The notes: a model not told the origin generated them from the sequence alone. A stretch of 64,000 nucleotides of DNA from Herbaspirillum rubrisubalbicans (GCF_003719195.1 NZ_CP024996.1:1550001-1614000); one strand, 5' to 3'; shown: positions 29,515 through 38,355, counted from the first letter of the stretch. Numbers and translations: made by a program.

Positions 29515-29527
29515 TAACATGCTGTTA
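29515..29527. promoter_or_regulatory. LysR-type operator between the racemase and lysR genes
   Basis: TAACATGCTGTTA is a perfect dyad of the T-N11-A form with 5-bp arms. It lies in the 43-bp intergenic space of two divergent genes, the standard place for a LysR-type regulator to bind. A close variant occurs at 30486-30498. Confidence 0.65.
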
Positions 29528-29543
29528 TGCGCGATGAGGATCC

Positions 29544-30488
29544 ATGGCACTGAACCTGCGCCAGATCGAGGTGTTCCGCGCGGTCATGACGACCGGCTCC
29601 ATCAGCGGCGCCTCACAATTGCTGTTCGTCTCGCAGCCAGCGGTGAGCCGACTGCTGTCCCACACCGAGCAACGGGTCGGCTTTGCCCTGTTCGAACGCA
29701 TCAAGGGCCGGCTGTACGCCACGCCCGAAGCCAAGAAGCTGTTCCATGAGGTGGAACACGTGTATCAGGCCGTGCAGCGCGTCAACGAGCTGGCCACCGA
29801 CCTGTCGGAAAACCGCAGCGGCATCCTCAACATCGTCTCCAGCCCGAGCATCGGGCAGATGCTGATCCCGCAAGCCATCGCGCTGTTCCGCAACCGCCAT
29901 CCGGAGGTCAAACTGACCTTCCACTGTCTCAACTATGGCTACCTGAAGGATCGCCTGCTGGCGCGCCAGGCCGACCTGGGCATCATCATCCTGCCGATGG
30001 AGCATCCCAGCCTGCAGGTCACTCCCCTGTGCAGCAATCGCCTGGTCTGCGTGCTGCCCTACAACCACGAACTGACCCGGCGCGGCACGTTGAGCCTGGC
30101 CGATCTGCGGCCCTTCCCGCTGATCTCCTACAACCGCGATTCACCCTTCGGCGGTATCGTCGGGCGCTTCTATCAGTCCGAGGAAGAGCCCCTGCGCCCC
30201 ATCATGGAAGTGGGCTCGCCGCAGAACGCCTGTTCCCTGGTGCAGATGGGGGCGGGCGTGGCGCTGGTGGATGAATTCTCGGTGCGCAGTTGGGCCGGCA
30301 CCAACCAGATGGTAGTGCGACCGGTGGCGCGGGCGCCCATCCTGCGGGCCAACCTGGTGCACGTGCGCACCGAGCCGCTGTCGCAACTGACCCAGGCCTT
30401 CATTGCCGAACTGCAGCAACTGGTGCGCGCGCAGGGATATGGCCTGCCTGATGAAGAAATGAACATATCGGCTGGAACCGGCGATTAA
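29544..30488 (+). CDS. LysR-family transcriptional regulator of the hydantoin locus
   Basis: A 314-residue regulator with an N-terminal winged helix-turn-helix (LNLRQIEVFRAVMTTGSISG, then LLFVSQPAVSRLLSHTEQRV) and a C-terminal periplasmic-binding-protein-like effector domain. The inducer is not evident. It is divergent from the racemase/flavoprotein genes and upstream of the DapA-like, SDR, hydantoinase, carbamoylase and ABC genes. The matching 13-bp sites on both sides of the gene suggest it controls both arms and itself. Confidence 0.92.
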   Translation: MALNLRQIEVFRAVMTTGSISGASQLLFVSQPAVSRLLSHTEQRVGFALFERIKGRLYATPEAKKLFHEVEHVYQAVQRVNELATDLSENRSGILNIVSSPSIGQMLIPQAIALFRNRHPEVKLTFHCLNYGYLKDRLLARQADLGIIILPMEHPSLQVTPLCSNRLVCVLPYNHELTRRGTLSLADLRPFPLISYNRDSPFGGIVGRFYQSEEEPLRPIMEVGSPQNACSLVQMGAGVALVDEFSVRSWAGTNQMVVRPVARAPILRANLVHVRTEPLSQLTQAFIAELQQLVRAQGYGLPDEEMNISAGTGD

Positions 30489-30498
30489 CACGACGTTA
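30486..30498. promoter_or_regulatory. Second LysR-type site, upstream of the DapA-like operon
   Basis: TAACACGACGTTA matches the 29515 site at 10 of 13 positions, keeps T-N11-A, and is extended to TTAAC/GTTAA arms (30485-30499). It overlaps the end of the lysR gene and lies about 120 bp upstream of the next start codon. Confidence 0.55.
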
Positions 30499-30619
30499 AG
30501 GCGTGCACACAAAAAGGCAAGCGACAAGCGTAGATGACTCCACGACAATCGTTTCCAACTTCTCCGCTCCGGCCCTTGGCTGGCCGCTGCTTCCACTCTC
30601 TCTTCATGGAACGTCGCGC

Positions 30620-31561
30620 ATGTCTTCTTCTCTTGCTCCTGCTTCCGCGCTGGCCACTGCGCGCGGTGTCTATACCATCTGCCCCACGCCTTTCCACGCC
30701 GATGGCACTCTGGACCTGGGTAGCATCGCCACCCTGGTCGAGTTCCAGATCGAAGCCGGGGTCTCGGGCCTGGCCATCCTCGGTTTCCTGGGGGAAGCGC
30801 ACAAGCTCTCCAATGCCGAGCGCCGCGCGGTGACGTCTACCTTCGTCAAGTGTGCGGCAGGACGGGTGCCGGTCTGGGTCGGCGTGCGCGCCCTGGGCCT
30901 GGCCGGTGCCATCGAACAGGCAACAGAAGCGGCCGAGGCGGGTGCAGTTGCGGTCTTCGCCGCGCCCCTGGACATGGCCTCCGATGCGGTGCAGTTCGAC
31001 TATTACAAGTCGCTGGCGGCAGCGCTCGCCATCCCCGTGGTGATCCATGACTTTCCCGATTCCTTCGGCACCGAGATCAAGGCCGAGGTGATCGCCCGCC
31101 TGGGGCGCGAAGGTGGCGTCAACTTCATCAAGATGGAAGAGCCACCGGTGGGCCAGAAGATCAGCCGCATCCGTGACCTGGCCGGAGAATCGATGCGCAT
31201 CTTCGGTGGCCTGGGCGGCGTGTATTTCCTGGAAGAGTTGCAGCGCGGTGCGGTCGGCACCATGACCGGTTTTGCCTTCCCCGAGATCCTGGTGCGCATC
31301 TACGATCAGTTCGCCGCCGGTGACCTGGCCGGTGCGGCAGCGACCTTCGACCAATATTGCCCGCTGATCCGCTATGAATTCCAGCCCAAGATCGGCCTGT
31401 CGCTGCGCAAGTATGTCTATCGCAAGCGCGGTGTCATCAGCAGCGATGCCATCCGTTCGCCCGGTATGCGCATCGATCCCGAGACCGAGCGTGAACTGGA
31501 AGCCGTGATCGCCCGCGTGGGCCTGGACCTGGATCAGCGCGGCGCGCTGGTGATCCGCTGA
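30620..31561 (+). CDS. DapA-like (dihydrodipicolinate synthase / N-acetylneuraminate lyase family) protein
   Basis: TIM-barrel class I aldolase/lyase of 313 residues. The Schiff-base Lys is at 171 in NFIKMEE. However, the usual Thr-Thr of GTTGES is replaced in GFLGEAH. The proton-relay Tyr of the YNVP motif is replaced by His in VIHDFP, and the second relay Tyr is not seen. The reaction is therefore unlikely to be dihydrodipicolinate synthesis; an aldolase, dehydratase or lyase acting on another 2-oxo acid is more likely. The ATG at 30620 starts the family sequence, though no strong ribosome binding site precedes it. It is followed 10 bp later by the SDR gene in the same operon. Confidence 0.82.
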   Translation: MSSSLAPASALATARGVYTICPTPFHADGTLDLGSIATLVEFQIEAGVSGLAILGFLGEAHKLSNAERRAVTSTFVKCAAGRVPVWVGVRALGLAGAIEQATEAAEAGAVAVFAAPLDMASDAVQFDYYKSLAAALAIPVVIHDFPDSFGTEIKAEVIARLGREGGVNFIKMEEPPVGQKISRIRDLAGESMRIFGGLGGVYFLEELQRGAVGTMTGFAFPEILVRIYDQFAAGDLAGAAATFDQYCPLIRYEFQPKIGLSLRKYVYRKRGVISSDAIRSPGMRIDPETERELEAVIARVGLDLDQRGALVIR

Positions 31562-31571
31562 GGAGCCGCCG

Positions 31572-32351
31572 ATGGATCTGGGAATCAGCGGACGACGCGC
31601 CCTGGTGTGCGCATCGAGCAAGGGCCTGGGGCTGGCCTGTGCCATCTCGCTGGCACGCGAGGGCGTGGCCGTGACCATGACCGCACGCGGCGCGGAAGTC
31701 CTCGAAGCCGCGGCGCAGCAGGTGCGTGCTGCCACCGGCGCCACCGTCACGACGGTAGCGGGCGACATCACCACGCCCGAGGGCCGCGCCCTGGCGCTGG
31801 CAGCCTGCCCCGCGCCGGACATCCTGGTCACCAATGCCGGTGGTCCCAAGCCGGGGGACTTTCGCGAGTGGTCGCGCGAAGATTGGATTGCGGCCATCGA
31901 TGCCAACATGCTCACCCCCATCGAACTGATCAAGGCCACCGTGGATGGCATGATGCAGCGCGGTTTCGGTCGCATCGTCAACATCACCTCCGGCGCGGTG
32001 AAGGCACCCATCGACATCCTCGGCTTGTCCAATGGCGCACGTTCCGGCTTGACCGGATTCGTCGCCGGACTGGCAAGAACGACCGTGGCCCACAACGTGA
32101 CTATCAACAATCTGCTGCCCGGTCCTTTCGAGACCGAGCGGCTCCTGACCACGGCAGCGGCTAGCGCACGCGGCAGCGGCAAGTCCACCGAGCAAGTGCT
32201 GGCTGCCCGCCGTGCCGCCAATCCGGCCCGCCGCTTCGGCCAGCCTGCTGAATTCGGCGACGCGTGCGCCTGGCTGTGCAGCGCTCAGGCAGGTTTTGTC
32301 ACAGGACAAAACCTGCTGATGGACGGCGGCGCCTATCCCGGAACCTTCTGA
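31572..32351 (+). CDS. SDR-family protein with altered catalytic motif
   Basis: Short-chain dehydrogenase/reductase fold, 259 residues. The dinucleotide-binding loop is CASSKGLG, a variant of TGxxxGxG, and NAG is kept in VTNAGGPKPG. The C-terminus has the usual GQNLLMDGGAYPGTF. At the active site, where YxxxK is expected, the sequence is LSNGARSGL, so Tyr is Ser and Lys is Arg by my alignment. Proteins of this branch are often annotated as 3-oxoacyl-ACP reductase, but that activity is doubtful here. The gene lies between the DapA-like and hydantoinase genes with short gaps, so it belongs to the same pathway. Confidence 0.82.
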   Translation: MDLGISGRRALVCASSKGLGLACAISLAREGVAVTMTARGAEVLEAAAQQVRAATGATVTTVAGDITTPEGRALALAACPAPDILVTNAGGPKPGDFREWSREDWIAAIDANMLTPIELIKATVDGMMQRGFGRIVNITSGAVKAPIDILGLSNGARSGLTGFVAGLARTTVAHNVTINNLLPGPFETERLLTTAAASARGSGKSTEQVLAARRAANPARRFGQPAEFGDACAWLCSAQAGFVTGQNLLMDGGAYPGTF

Positions 32352-32366
32352 CGCTGAGACTCCCGC

Positions 32367-33839
32367 ATGGACTTCGACCTCACCATCCGCAACGGCCGCA
32401 TCTCTACCGACCGCGAGACCTTCTTTGCCGATATTGGCGTCAAGGATGGCGTGATCGTGCGCATTGCGCCGGACCTGCCGCCGGGCCGCGAGGACATCGA
32501 CGCCGCCGGCCGCTGGGTCCTGCCCGGTGGCATCGACAGTCATTGCCACATCGAGCAGCTTTCCGGCATGGGCATGATGTGTGCCGATGATTTCTATTCG
32601 GGGACGGTCTCGGCCGCCTTCGGCGGCACCACCACCATCATTCCGTTTGCGGCCCAGCATCGCGGCAAGCGCATTCCCGACGTGATCGCCGATTATGCGC
32701 AACGCGCCCGCGAGAAGGCGGTGGTCGACTATGGCTTCCACCTGATCCTGGCCGATCCGGACGAGCAGGCCTTGCAGCACGATTTGCCGCAGGCCATCCG
32801 CGATGGCATCACCTCGCTGAAGGTCTACATGACCTACAACGCGCTCAAGCTGGACGATTACCAGTTGCTGGACGTGATGGCACTGGCCGGTCGCGAAGGG
32901 GCGCTGGTGATGATCCATGCCGAGAACCACGACATGATCCGCTGGCTGGCCTCGCGCCTGCTCGACCAGGGCCATACCGCCCCCAAGTTCCACGCGGTGG
33001 CCCACGATCCTCTGGCCGAGGCCGAAGCCAGTCATCGCGCCATTGCGCTGTCGCGCTTGATCGGTGTGCCAGTCCTGATCGTGCACGTGGCCGGGGCCGA
33101 GACCGTGCAGACCATTCGCAACGCCAGGCTGCTGGGTGCACAGATCTACGCCGAGAGTTGCCCGCAATACCTGTTCCTCACGGCGGAGGATATCGACCTG
33201 CCCGGCGTGGAGGGCGCCAAGTATTGCTGTAGCCCGCCGCCGCGCGATGCCAATGCGCAGGAGGCGGTCTGGGCCGGGCTCAAGGATGGCACGCTGGGCA
33301 TGTATTCCTCGGACCATGCGCCTTATCGTTTTGATGAAAGCGGCAAGCTGCCGCGCGGCGAGGACACCACCTTCAAGGAAATGGCCAATGGCGTGCCGGG
33401 GATCGAGCTGCGCCTGCCGCTGCTGTTTTCCGAGGGCGTACAGAAGGGGCGCATCGATATTCATGAATTCGTGCGCCTGACCGCCACCAATCACGCCCAC
33501 ATGTATGGGCTGTCGCACTGCAAGGGCAACATTGCCGAGGGACTCGACGCCGACCTGGTGATCTGGAACCCGGAGCGCGAGACCACCATCACTGCCGCTC
33601 TCCTGCACGACAACGTGGGTTATACGCCCTATGAGGGACGACAAATCAAGGGCTGGCCGGAAGTGGTCATCAGCCGTGGCCGCGTGGTGATCAGTGAGGG
33701 CGAGCTGAAAGCGGCGCGCGGCTCGGGCCGCTACATCGCGCGCCAGTGTCCGGCACCAGCCAGCATTGCGCAACGGCCGACACGCAGCCATCTGCCGGGC
33801 CTGCTCGGCCTCAAGGGAAAGGCATGGGAATCGCAATGA
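32367..33839 (+). CDS. Dihydropyrimidinase / D-hydantoinase
   Basis: Zinc amidohydrolase of 490 residues that opens the ring of dihydropyrimidines or 5-substituted hydantoins to N-carbamoyl products. The metal site includes His59 and His61 in DSHCHIEQ and the carboxylated Lys152 in SLKVYMTYN; the later HVAGAE and SSDHAPY segments also fit. It overlaps the next gene by 16 bp, and because that gene is an N-carbamoyl-D-amino-acid hydrolase the D-hydantoinase role is preferred over pyrimidine degradation. Confidence 0.93.
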   Translation: MDFDLTIRNGRISTDRETFFADIGVKDGVIVRIAPDLPPGREDIDAAGRWVLPGGIDSHCHIEQLSGMGMMCADDFYSGTVSAAFGGTTTIIPFAAQHRGKRIPDVIADYAQRAREKAVVDYGFHLILADPDEQALQHDLPQAIRDGITSLKVYMTYNALKLDDYQLLDVMALAGREGALVMIHAENHDMIRWLASRLLDQGHTAPKFHAVAHDPLAEAEASHRAIALSRLIGVPVLIVHVAGAETVQTIRNARLLGAQIYAESCPQYLFLTAEDIDLPGVEGAKYCCSPPPRDANAQEAVWAGLKDGTLGMYSSDHAPYRFDESGKLPRGEDTTFKEMANGVPGIELRLPLLFSEGVQKGRIDIHEFVRLTATNHAHMYGLSHCKGNIAEGLDADLVIWNPERETTITAALLHDNVGYTPYEGRQIKGWPEVVISRGRVVISEGELKAARGSGRYIARQCPAPASIAQRPTRSHLPGLLGLKGKAWESQ

Positions 33840-34795
33840 GCAACAAGCACAATCGCTTCGGCCTGGCCGTGGCCCAGATGGGGCCGGTGCAACTGGCCGA
33901 GGACCGGACTACGGTGGTGCGCCGCCTGCTGGAGATGATGCGCGAGGCCGCCACCCGCGGCGCGAAGATGGTGGTGTTTCCCGAACTGGCGCTGACCACC
34001 TTCTTTCCACGTTACTGGATGGAAGACCAGGCTGAGGTCGATGCCCGTTTCTTCGAGTCCGAGATGCCAGGCCCGCAGACGCGTCCATTGTTCGAACTGG
34101 CGGCCCAGCTCAGGATCGGCTTCTACCTTGGTTATGGTGAACTCACTCGCGATGGCCATCACTACAACACGTCCATTCTGGTGGACGACCAGGCCAGGAT
34201 CGTGGCGCGCTATCGCAAGATCCACTTGCCCGGACACAGCGACCACAAGCCTGATGCGCCCTTCCAGCATCTGGAAAAGAAGTACTTCGAAGTCGGCAAC
34301 GATGGCTTCGGTGTCACCGACATGCTGGGCACCCGCATCGGCCAGTGCCTGTGCAATGACCGCCGCTGGCCAGAGACCTATCGTGTCATGAGCCTGCAGA
34401 GCGCGCGCATCGTCACGCTGGGCTACAACACACCCTCCTGGAACATCCACTGGAACGAGCCGCCGCACCTGCGCATGTTCCATCACCTGCTGTCGCTGCA
34501 GGCCAATGCCTACCAGAATGGATTGTGGGTGGCCGCCGCTGCCAAGTGTGGTTTCGAGGATGGCTTCCACATGATCGGCGGTTCGGCCATCGTCGCGCCC
34601 TCCGGCGAGATTGTGGCGCAGGCGCAGGGTGAGGAGGATGAGGTGATCTTCGCTAGTTGCGATCTGCAATTGGGGGAAACATTTCTGCAGCATGTCTTCA
34701 ACTTTGCCAAGCATCGCCGTCCGGAACATTACCGCCTCATCGTCGAGCGCACCGGGGCTGGCGAGCCGCTGCCACCGTCCGAGCTGTCTACCTGA
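33824..34795 (+). CDS. N-carbamoyl-D-amino-acid hydrolase
   Basis: Nitrilase-superfamily enzyme of 323 residues that converts N-carbamoyl-D-amino acids to D-amino acids, CO2 and ammonia. The Glu-Lys-Cys triad is Glu54 (FPELALTTFFPR), Lys132 (YRKIHLPGH) and Cys177 (LCNDRRWPE); these blocks match the well-known Agrobacterium-type D-carbamoylase closely. The ATG at 33824 is chosen because AAGGGA lies 5 nt upstream; an ATG at 33836 is also possible. Coupled by overlap to the hydantoinase gene. Confidence 0.93.
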   Translation: MGIAMSNKHNRFGLAVAQMGPVQLAEDRTTVVRRLLEMMREAATRGAKMVVFPELALTTFFPRYWMEDQAEVDARFFESEMPGPQTRPLFELAAQLRIGFYLGYGELTRDGHHYNTSILVDDQARIVARYRKIHLPGHSDHKPDAPFQHLEKKYFEVGNDGFGVTDMLGTRIGQCLCNDRRWPETYRVMSLQSARIVTLGYNTPSWNIHWNEPPHLRMFHHLLSLQANAYQNGLWVAAAAKCGFEDGFHMIGGSAIVAPSGEIVAQAQGEEDEVIFASCDLQLGETFLQHVFNFAKHRRPEHYRLIVERTGAGEPLPPSELST

Positions 34796-34833
34796 ATCAC
34801 TGTCCACCTTCCACCCAATCGAGGAGTGTTGCG

Positions 34834-35706
34834 ATGTTTCCGTTCCTGGCCCTACCTTCCAAGTCTTCTCTGAAGTGTTCCCTGCTGGCCGTGGTCTCGG
34901 CCAGTGCGCTATTGTCGGCCAGCGTGATGGCGCAGAGTGGCCCGCTGCGTACCGGTGTGGATGCCACCTTTGCGCCCCATGCGATGGTCAAGCTGGGCGG
35001 TGGCCTGCAAGGTTTCAACATCGACCTGGGCGAAGAACTGGCGCGCCGCCTGGGCCGCAAGATCGAGATCGAAGGCACCGAATTCTCCGGCCTGGTACCG
35101 GGGCTCAACGCCAAGAAATATGACTTCGTGCTGGCGCCCGTGACCGCCACCCCCGAGCGCGCCAAGTCCATGCTCTTCACCGAAGGTTATCTGGATACCG
35201 ACTACACCTTCGTCATCAAGAAGGGCACCGCCCCCATCCATGCGCTGGAAGACCTGAAGGGTAAGACCATCTCGGTCAACAAGGGCTCGGCCTATGAACT
35301 GTGGGCACGCGACAACGCCTCCAAGTACGGCTTCAAGTACGACGTCTATGGCAACAACGCCGATGCGGTGCAGGCCGTGCAATCCGGCCGCGCCGATGCC
35401 AACCTGGCCGGCAGCACCGTGGCCGCCTGGGCCGCCAAGCAGAACCCGGCCGTGCAGACCACCTATACCGTCAAGACCGGCCTGGTGTGGGCACTGGCTT
35501 TCCGCCTGGATGACAAGGCCGGCCGCGACGCCGCCGGCATGGCGCTCAAATGCATGAAGCAAGACGGCACCCTGGGCAAGATCGCCCAGAAGTGGTTCGG
35601 CTATACCCCGGCGCCGGATGCCACCGTGGTCAAGGTCGGCGTGGGGCAGGGCGTGCCGGGCCTGGATGGCTACGACCCGACGCCCGTGACGCTCAAGTGC
35701 AAGTGA
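34834..35706 (+). CDS. Periplasmic substrate-binding protein of a polar amino-acid ABC transporter (family 3)
   Basis: A 290-residue exported protein. The signal peptide runs to about residue 33, ending ASVMAQS. The mature part begins LRTGVDATFAPHA and shows family-3 features such as FSGLVPGLNAKKYDFVLAPV and NKGSAYELWARDNASKYGF. A GAGGAG ribosome binding site precedes the ATG. It is followed by matching ATPase and two permease genes. The ligand cannot be read from sequence; an amino acid, carbamoyl-amino acid or hydantoin is likely from context. Confidence 0.9.
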   Translation: MFPFLALPSKSSLKCSLLAVVSASALLSASVMAQSGPLRTGVDATFAPHAMVKLGGGLQGFNIDLGEELARRLGRKIEIEGTEFSGLVPGLNAKKYDFVLAPVTATPERAKSMLFTEGYLDTDYTFVIKKGTAPIHALEDLKGKTISVNKGSAYELWARDNASKYGFKYDVYGNNADAVQAVQSGRADANLAGSTVAAWAAKQNPAVQTTYTVKTGLVWALAFRLDDKAGRDAAGMALKCMKQDGTLGKIAQKWFGYTPAPDATVVKVGVGQGVPGLDGYDPTPVTLKCK

Positions 35707-35766
35707 GCCCGCAGCACCGCGCCCGAATTGCCCGAGTCGCCTGAATGAAGCGAGACTGATGCCGCC

Positions 35767-36516
35767 ATGAACCATGCCGCCCCCATCCTTGAAATCGTCG
35801 GCCTGCACAAGTCCTATGAAGGCAATACGGTCCTGCGCGGGATCGACCTGCGCGTGCGGCCGGGCCAACTGATCTGCGTGATCGGCCCGTCCGGTTCGGG
35901 CAAGAGCACCATGCTGCGTTGCTGCAACCGGCTCGAAGAACCCAGCGCCGGCCAGATCGTGGTGGATGGCGTGGATATCATGCACGCCCGCGCCGACCTC
36001 AATGCGATCCGCCAGAAGATCGGCATGGTGTTCCAGCAGTTCAACCTCTATCCGCACATGAGCGTGCTGGGCAACGTGATGCTGGCCTTGAAGAAGGTGC
36101 AGAAGCATTCCCATGCCGAAGCCGAGCGGCGCGCACGGCGAGCCCTGGAGCAGGTGGGGATGTTGGAGAAGGCGGCGGCCTTCCCCGGCCAGCTCTCCGG
36201 TGGCCAGCAGCAGCGCGTGGGCATCGCTCGCGGCATCGCACTGGAACCCAAGGTGATGCTGTTCGATGAACCGACCAGCGCACTTGATCCAGAACTGGTG
36301 GGCAGCGTGCTGCAGGTGATGCGCCAGCTGCGCGAGGCCGGCATGACCATGCTGGTGGTCACGCACGAAATGGCCTTTGCCCGCGCAGCGGCCGATCGCG
36401 TGGTCTTCATGGACGGTGGCGTGATCGTCGAGGAGGGGCCGCCCGAGCAGATCTTCGGAAATCCGCAGCAGGCCCGCACCAAGACCTTCCTGGCGCGCTT
36501 GGCAGAGCACGGCTGA
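35767..36516 (+). CDS. Polar amino-acid ABC transporter ATP-binding protein
   Basis: A 249-residue ATPase of the GlnQ/HisP type. Walker A is GPSGSGKST, the Q-loop lies in [12 protein letters not shown], the signature is LSGGQQQR, Walker B is [14 protein letters not shown] and the H-loop is VVTHEM. It lies in the importer operon, followed 3 bp later by the first permease gene. Confidence 0.95.
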   Translation: MNHAAPILEIVGLHKSYEGNTVLRGIDLRVRPGQLICVIGPSGSGKSTMLRCCNRLEEPSAGQIVVDGVDIMHARADLNAIRQKIGMVFQQFNLYPHMSVLGNVMLALKKVQKHSHAEAERRARRALEQVGMLEKAAAFPGQLSGGQQQRVGIARGIALEPKVMLFDEPTSALDPELVGSVLQVMRQLREAGMTMLVVTHEMAFARAAADRVVFMDGGVIVEEGPPEQIFGNPQQARTKTFLARLAEHG

Positions 36517-36519
36517 ACC

Positions 36520-37191
36520 ATGCAGCAATTTCTCTTTACCTTCTTCAATGCCGAGATCGCTGCGCGTTATTGGCCCGATATCCTGCGCGGCATGGGCGTG
36601 ACCGTACTGCTGAGCCTGGCCGTGATCGTCTCCGGCCTGCTGCTGGGTCTGCTGCTGGCGGTGCTGCGCGCTACCGGCAAGCGCGGCCTGGTGTGGCTGG
36701 TGGTGGCCTTTGCCGATGTGATGCGGGCCTTGCCGCCGCTGATCCTCATCATCGTGCTCTTCTTTGCGTTTCCGTATATCGACCTGGCCATGTCGTCCTT
36801 CACCGCGACTTGGCTGGCACTGACCCTGGTGCTGGCCGCCTATGCGGAAGAAAGCATCTGGGCCGGCATCGCTTCCTTGCCGCGCGGCCAGAGCGAAGCG
36901 GCACGCTCGACCGGACTGTCCTGGGGGCAGACCATGGCCGCCGTGATCCTGCCGCAGGCCTTGCGCATGGCCGTGCCGCCACTGACCAACCGCGTCATCT
37001 CGATCACCAAGAACACCGCTCTCGGCTCGGTGGTGGCCTTGTCCGAGATTCTCAACACGGCCCAGGCCGCCAGCAGCAATGCCGGCAACCCCACGCCGTT
37101 GATGCTTGGGGCGGCGGCCTACCTGGTGATCTTCATTCCGGTGGTCTTGTTGGCGCGCTGGCTAGAAACCCGCTGGCGCTGGAAACGATAG
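36520..37191 (+). CDS. Polar amino-acid ABC transporter permease (first)
   Basis: A 223-residue inner-membrane protein with about five helices and the HisM/GlnP pattern: GMGVTVLLSLAVIVSGLLLG near the start, and the ATPase-contacting EAA loop (GQSEAARSTGLSWGQTMAAV). It is the first of two permeases that would form a heterodimeric channel. Confidence 0.93.
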   Translation: MQQFLFTFFNAEIAARYWPDILRGMGVTVLLSLAVIVSGLLLGLLLAVLRATGKRGLVWLVVAFADVMRALPPLILIIVLFFAFPYIDLAMSSFTATWLALTLVLAAYAEESIWAGIASLPRGQSEAARSTGLSWGQTMAAVILPQALRMAVPPLTNRVISITKNTALGSVVALSEILNTAQAASSNAGNPTPLMLGAAAYLVIFIPVVLLARWLETRWRWKR

Positions 37192-37203
37192 GAGAGCGCC
37201 GTC

Positions 37204-37878
37204 ATGGACGCCTTGCTGCAGAACTTCTTCAACCTGGAGGTCTATCGCCAGGTTCTGCCTTTCCTGCTGGGAGGCTTGTGGACCACGGTGTGGCTGTCGC
37301 TGCTGGTCATTCCTATCGGTGTGATCTCGGGTTTGTTGCTGGCCTTGCTGGCGACCCAGAGCCGTTCGCGCACGGTGCGCATTGCGGTGGCGGTGTACGT
37401 GGATTTCTTCCGGTCCTTTCCGCCGCTGGTGCTGCTGATCCTGATCTATTTCGGCGCACCCTTCCTCGGGCTGGAGTTGCCCAAGCTGCTGGCCGTCGCG
37501 CTGGGCTTCATGTTCAACAATTCGAGCTATTTTGCCGAGGTGCTGCGCGCCGGCATTGAAAGCGTGCCTAGCGGCCAGATGGAAGCAGCGCGTTCGACCG
37601 GCCTGTCGCGCACCCAGGCGCTGGCCTACGTGGTGGTGCCGCAGGCTGTGCGCAACGCCTTGCCGGACCTGGTCGGCAATGGCATCGAGGTCATCAAGCT
37701 CACTACCATCGCCAGCGTGGTGGCGCTACCCGAACTGCTGCGGGTGGCACGCGACGCCCAGTCGCTGGTCTACAATCCTTCGCCCATCGTACTGGCAGCC
37801 TTGCTCTATCTGCTGCTGTTGCTGCCGTTGGTGCGTTGGCTGTCGCGGCTGGAGCACCGCGGACGCACCTCGCACTGA
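37204..37878 (+). CDS. Polar amino-acid ABC transporter permease (second)
   Basis: A 224-residue membrane protein of the same type as the preceding one, with the EAA loop in SGQMEAARSTGLSRTQALAY. A GGAGAG ribosome binding site precedes the ATG. It is the last gene of the hydantoin operon. Confidence 0.93.
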   Translation: MDALLQNFFNLEVYRQVLPFLLGGLWTTVWLSLLVIPIGVISGLLLALLATQSRSRTVRIAVAVYVDFFRSFPPLVLLILIYFGAPFLGLELPKLLAVALGFMFNNSSYFAEVLRAGIESVPSGQMEAARSTGLSRTQALAYVVVPQAVRNALPDLVGNGIEVIKLTTIASVVALPELLRVARDAQSLVYNPSPIVLAALLYLLLLLPLVRWLSRLEHRGRTSH

Positions 37879-38007
37879 GGACGGGCGCTAGCATCAGGTT
37901 GCACTGAACAGCCCCAGCGAAGGGCGGATCAATTTTTCCCATGTTGAGGTTGCCGCGATTTCCGGCTGCCCGACGCACAACATCGACACGGCTTCCCGCA
38001 CATCGTG

Positions 38008-38120
38008 AGCCCTGTTGCCCCATCGATTGCGCCGCACTGGCCAATTCCGTCACCAGCGCTGCATTCTGCTTGTCACTTTCTTCCACCTGCGAGTTGGCGA
38101 TCTTGATCTGGCTGATGCCG
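38008..38120 (-). pseudogene. Remnant of a methyl-accepting chemotaxis protein gene
   Basis: Minus-strand translation gives ISQIKIANSQVEESDKQNAA followed by LVTELASAAQSMGQQGS, which aligns well with the C-terminal helix of chemoreceptors; the intact receptor at 55303 has [20 protein letters not shown] and [11 protein letters not shown]. Nothing else of a receptor gene is found around it. It lies in the 622-bp gap between the hydantoin operon and the next operon and is probably a decayed gene end, which also suggests past rearrangement here. Confidence 0.6.
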
Positions 38121-38305
38121 GTGCCGCGTCGCGTTGCCGCGACAGGCGCTACGACGGTGCGAACCTGCACCGCGTCTGCACCACGGCGACAGATTTCGGG
38201 GCGTCTTTTTCCGCCCCAGCCTGCGCGATGCCGCTCAGATAAGCCTTTCAGTCTTGGTACGCAATTTGCTTGGTGTGGTGAAAACGGTTTTTATATAAAT
38301 CATCA

Positions 38306-38320
38306 GTTCATATATGAAAC
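38306..38320. promoter_or_regulatory. Upstream palindromic operator candidate
   Basis: GTTCATATATGAAAC contains the perfect 12-bp palindrome TTCATATATGAA (38307-38318). A close relative in inverted orientation lies at 38389-38404. A second perfect inverted repeat (AAACAAAAT at 38317-38325 and ATTTTGTTT at 38331-38339) overlaps its right side. Size and symmetry fit an IclR-family operator, and the operon encodes an IclR regulator. Confidence 0.6.
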
Positions 38321-38355
38321 AAAATAAGTCATTTTGTTTTGGGATATCTGCTATA

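Noticed and set aside
31437..33836. Minus-strand open frame of about 800 codons opposite the SDR and hydantoinase genes
   Set aside because: It runs across three well-supported plus-strand genes and shows no protein-family features.
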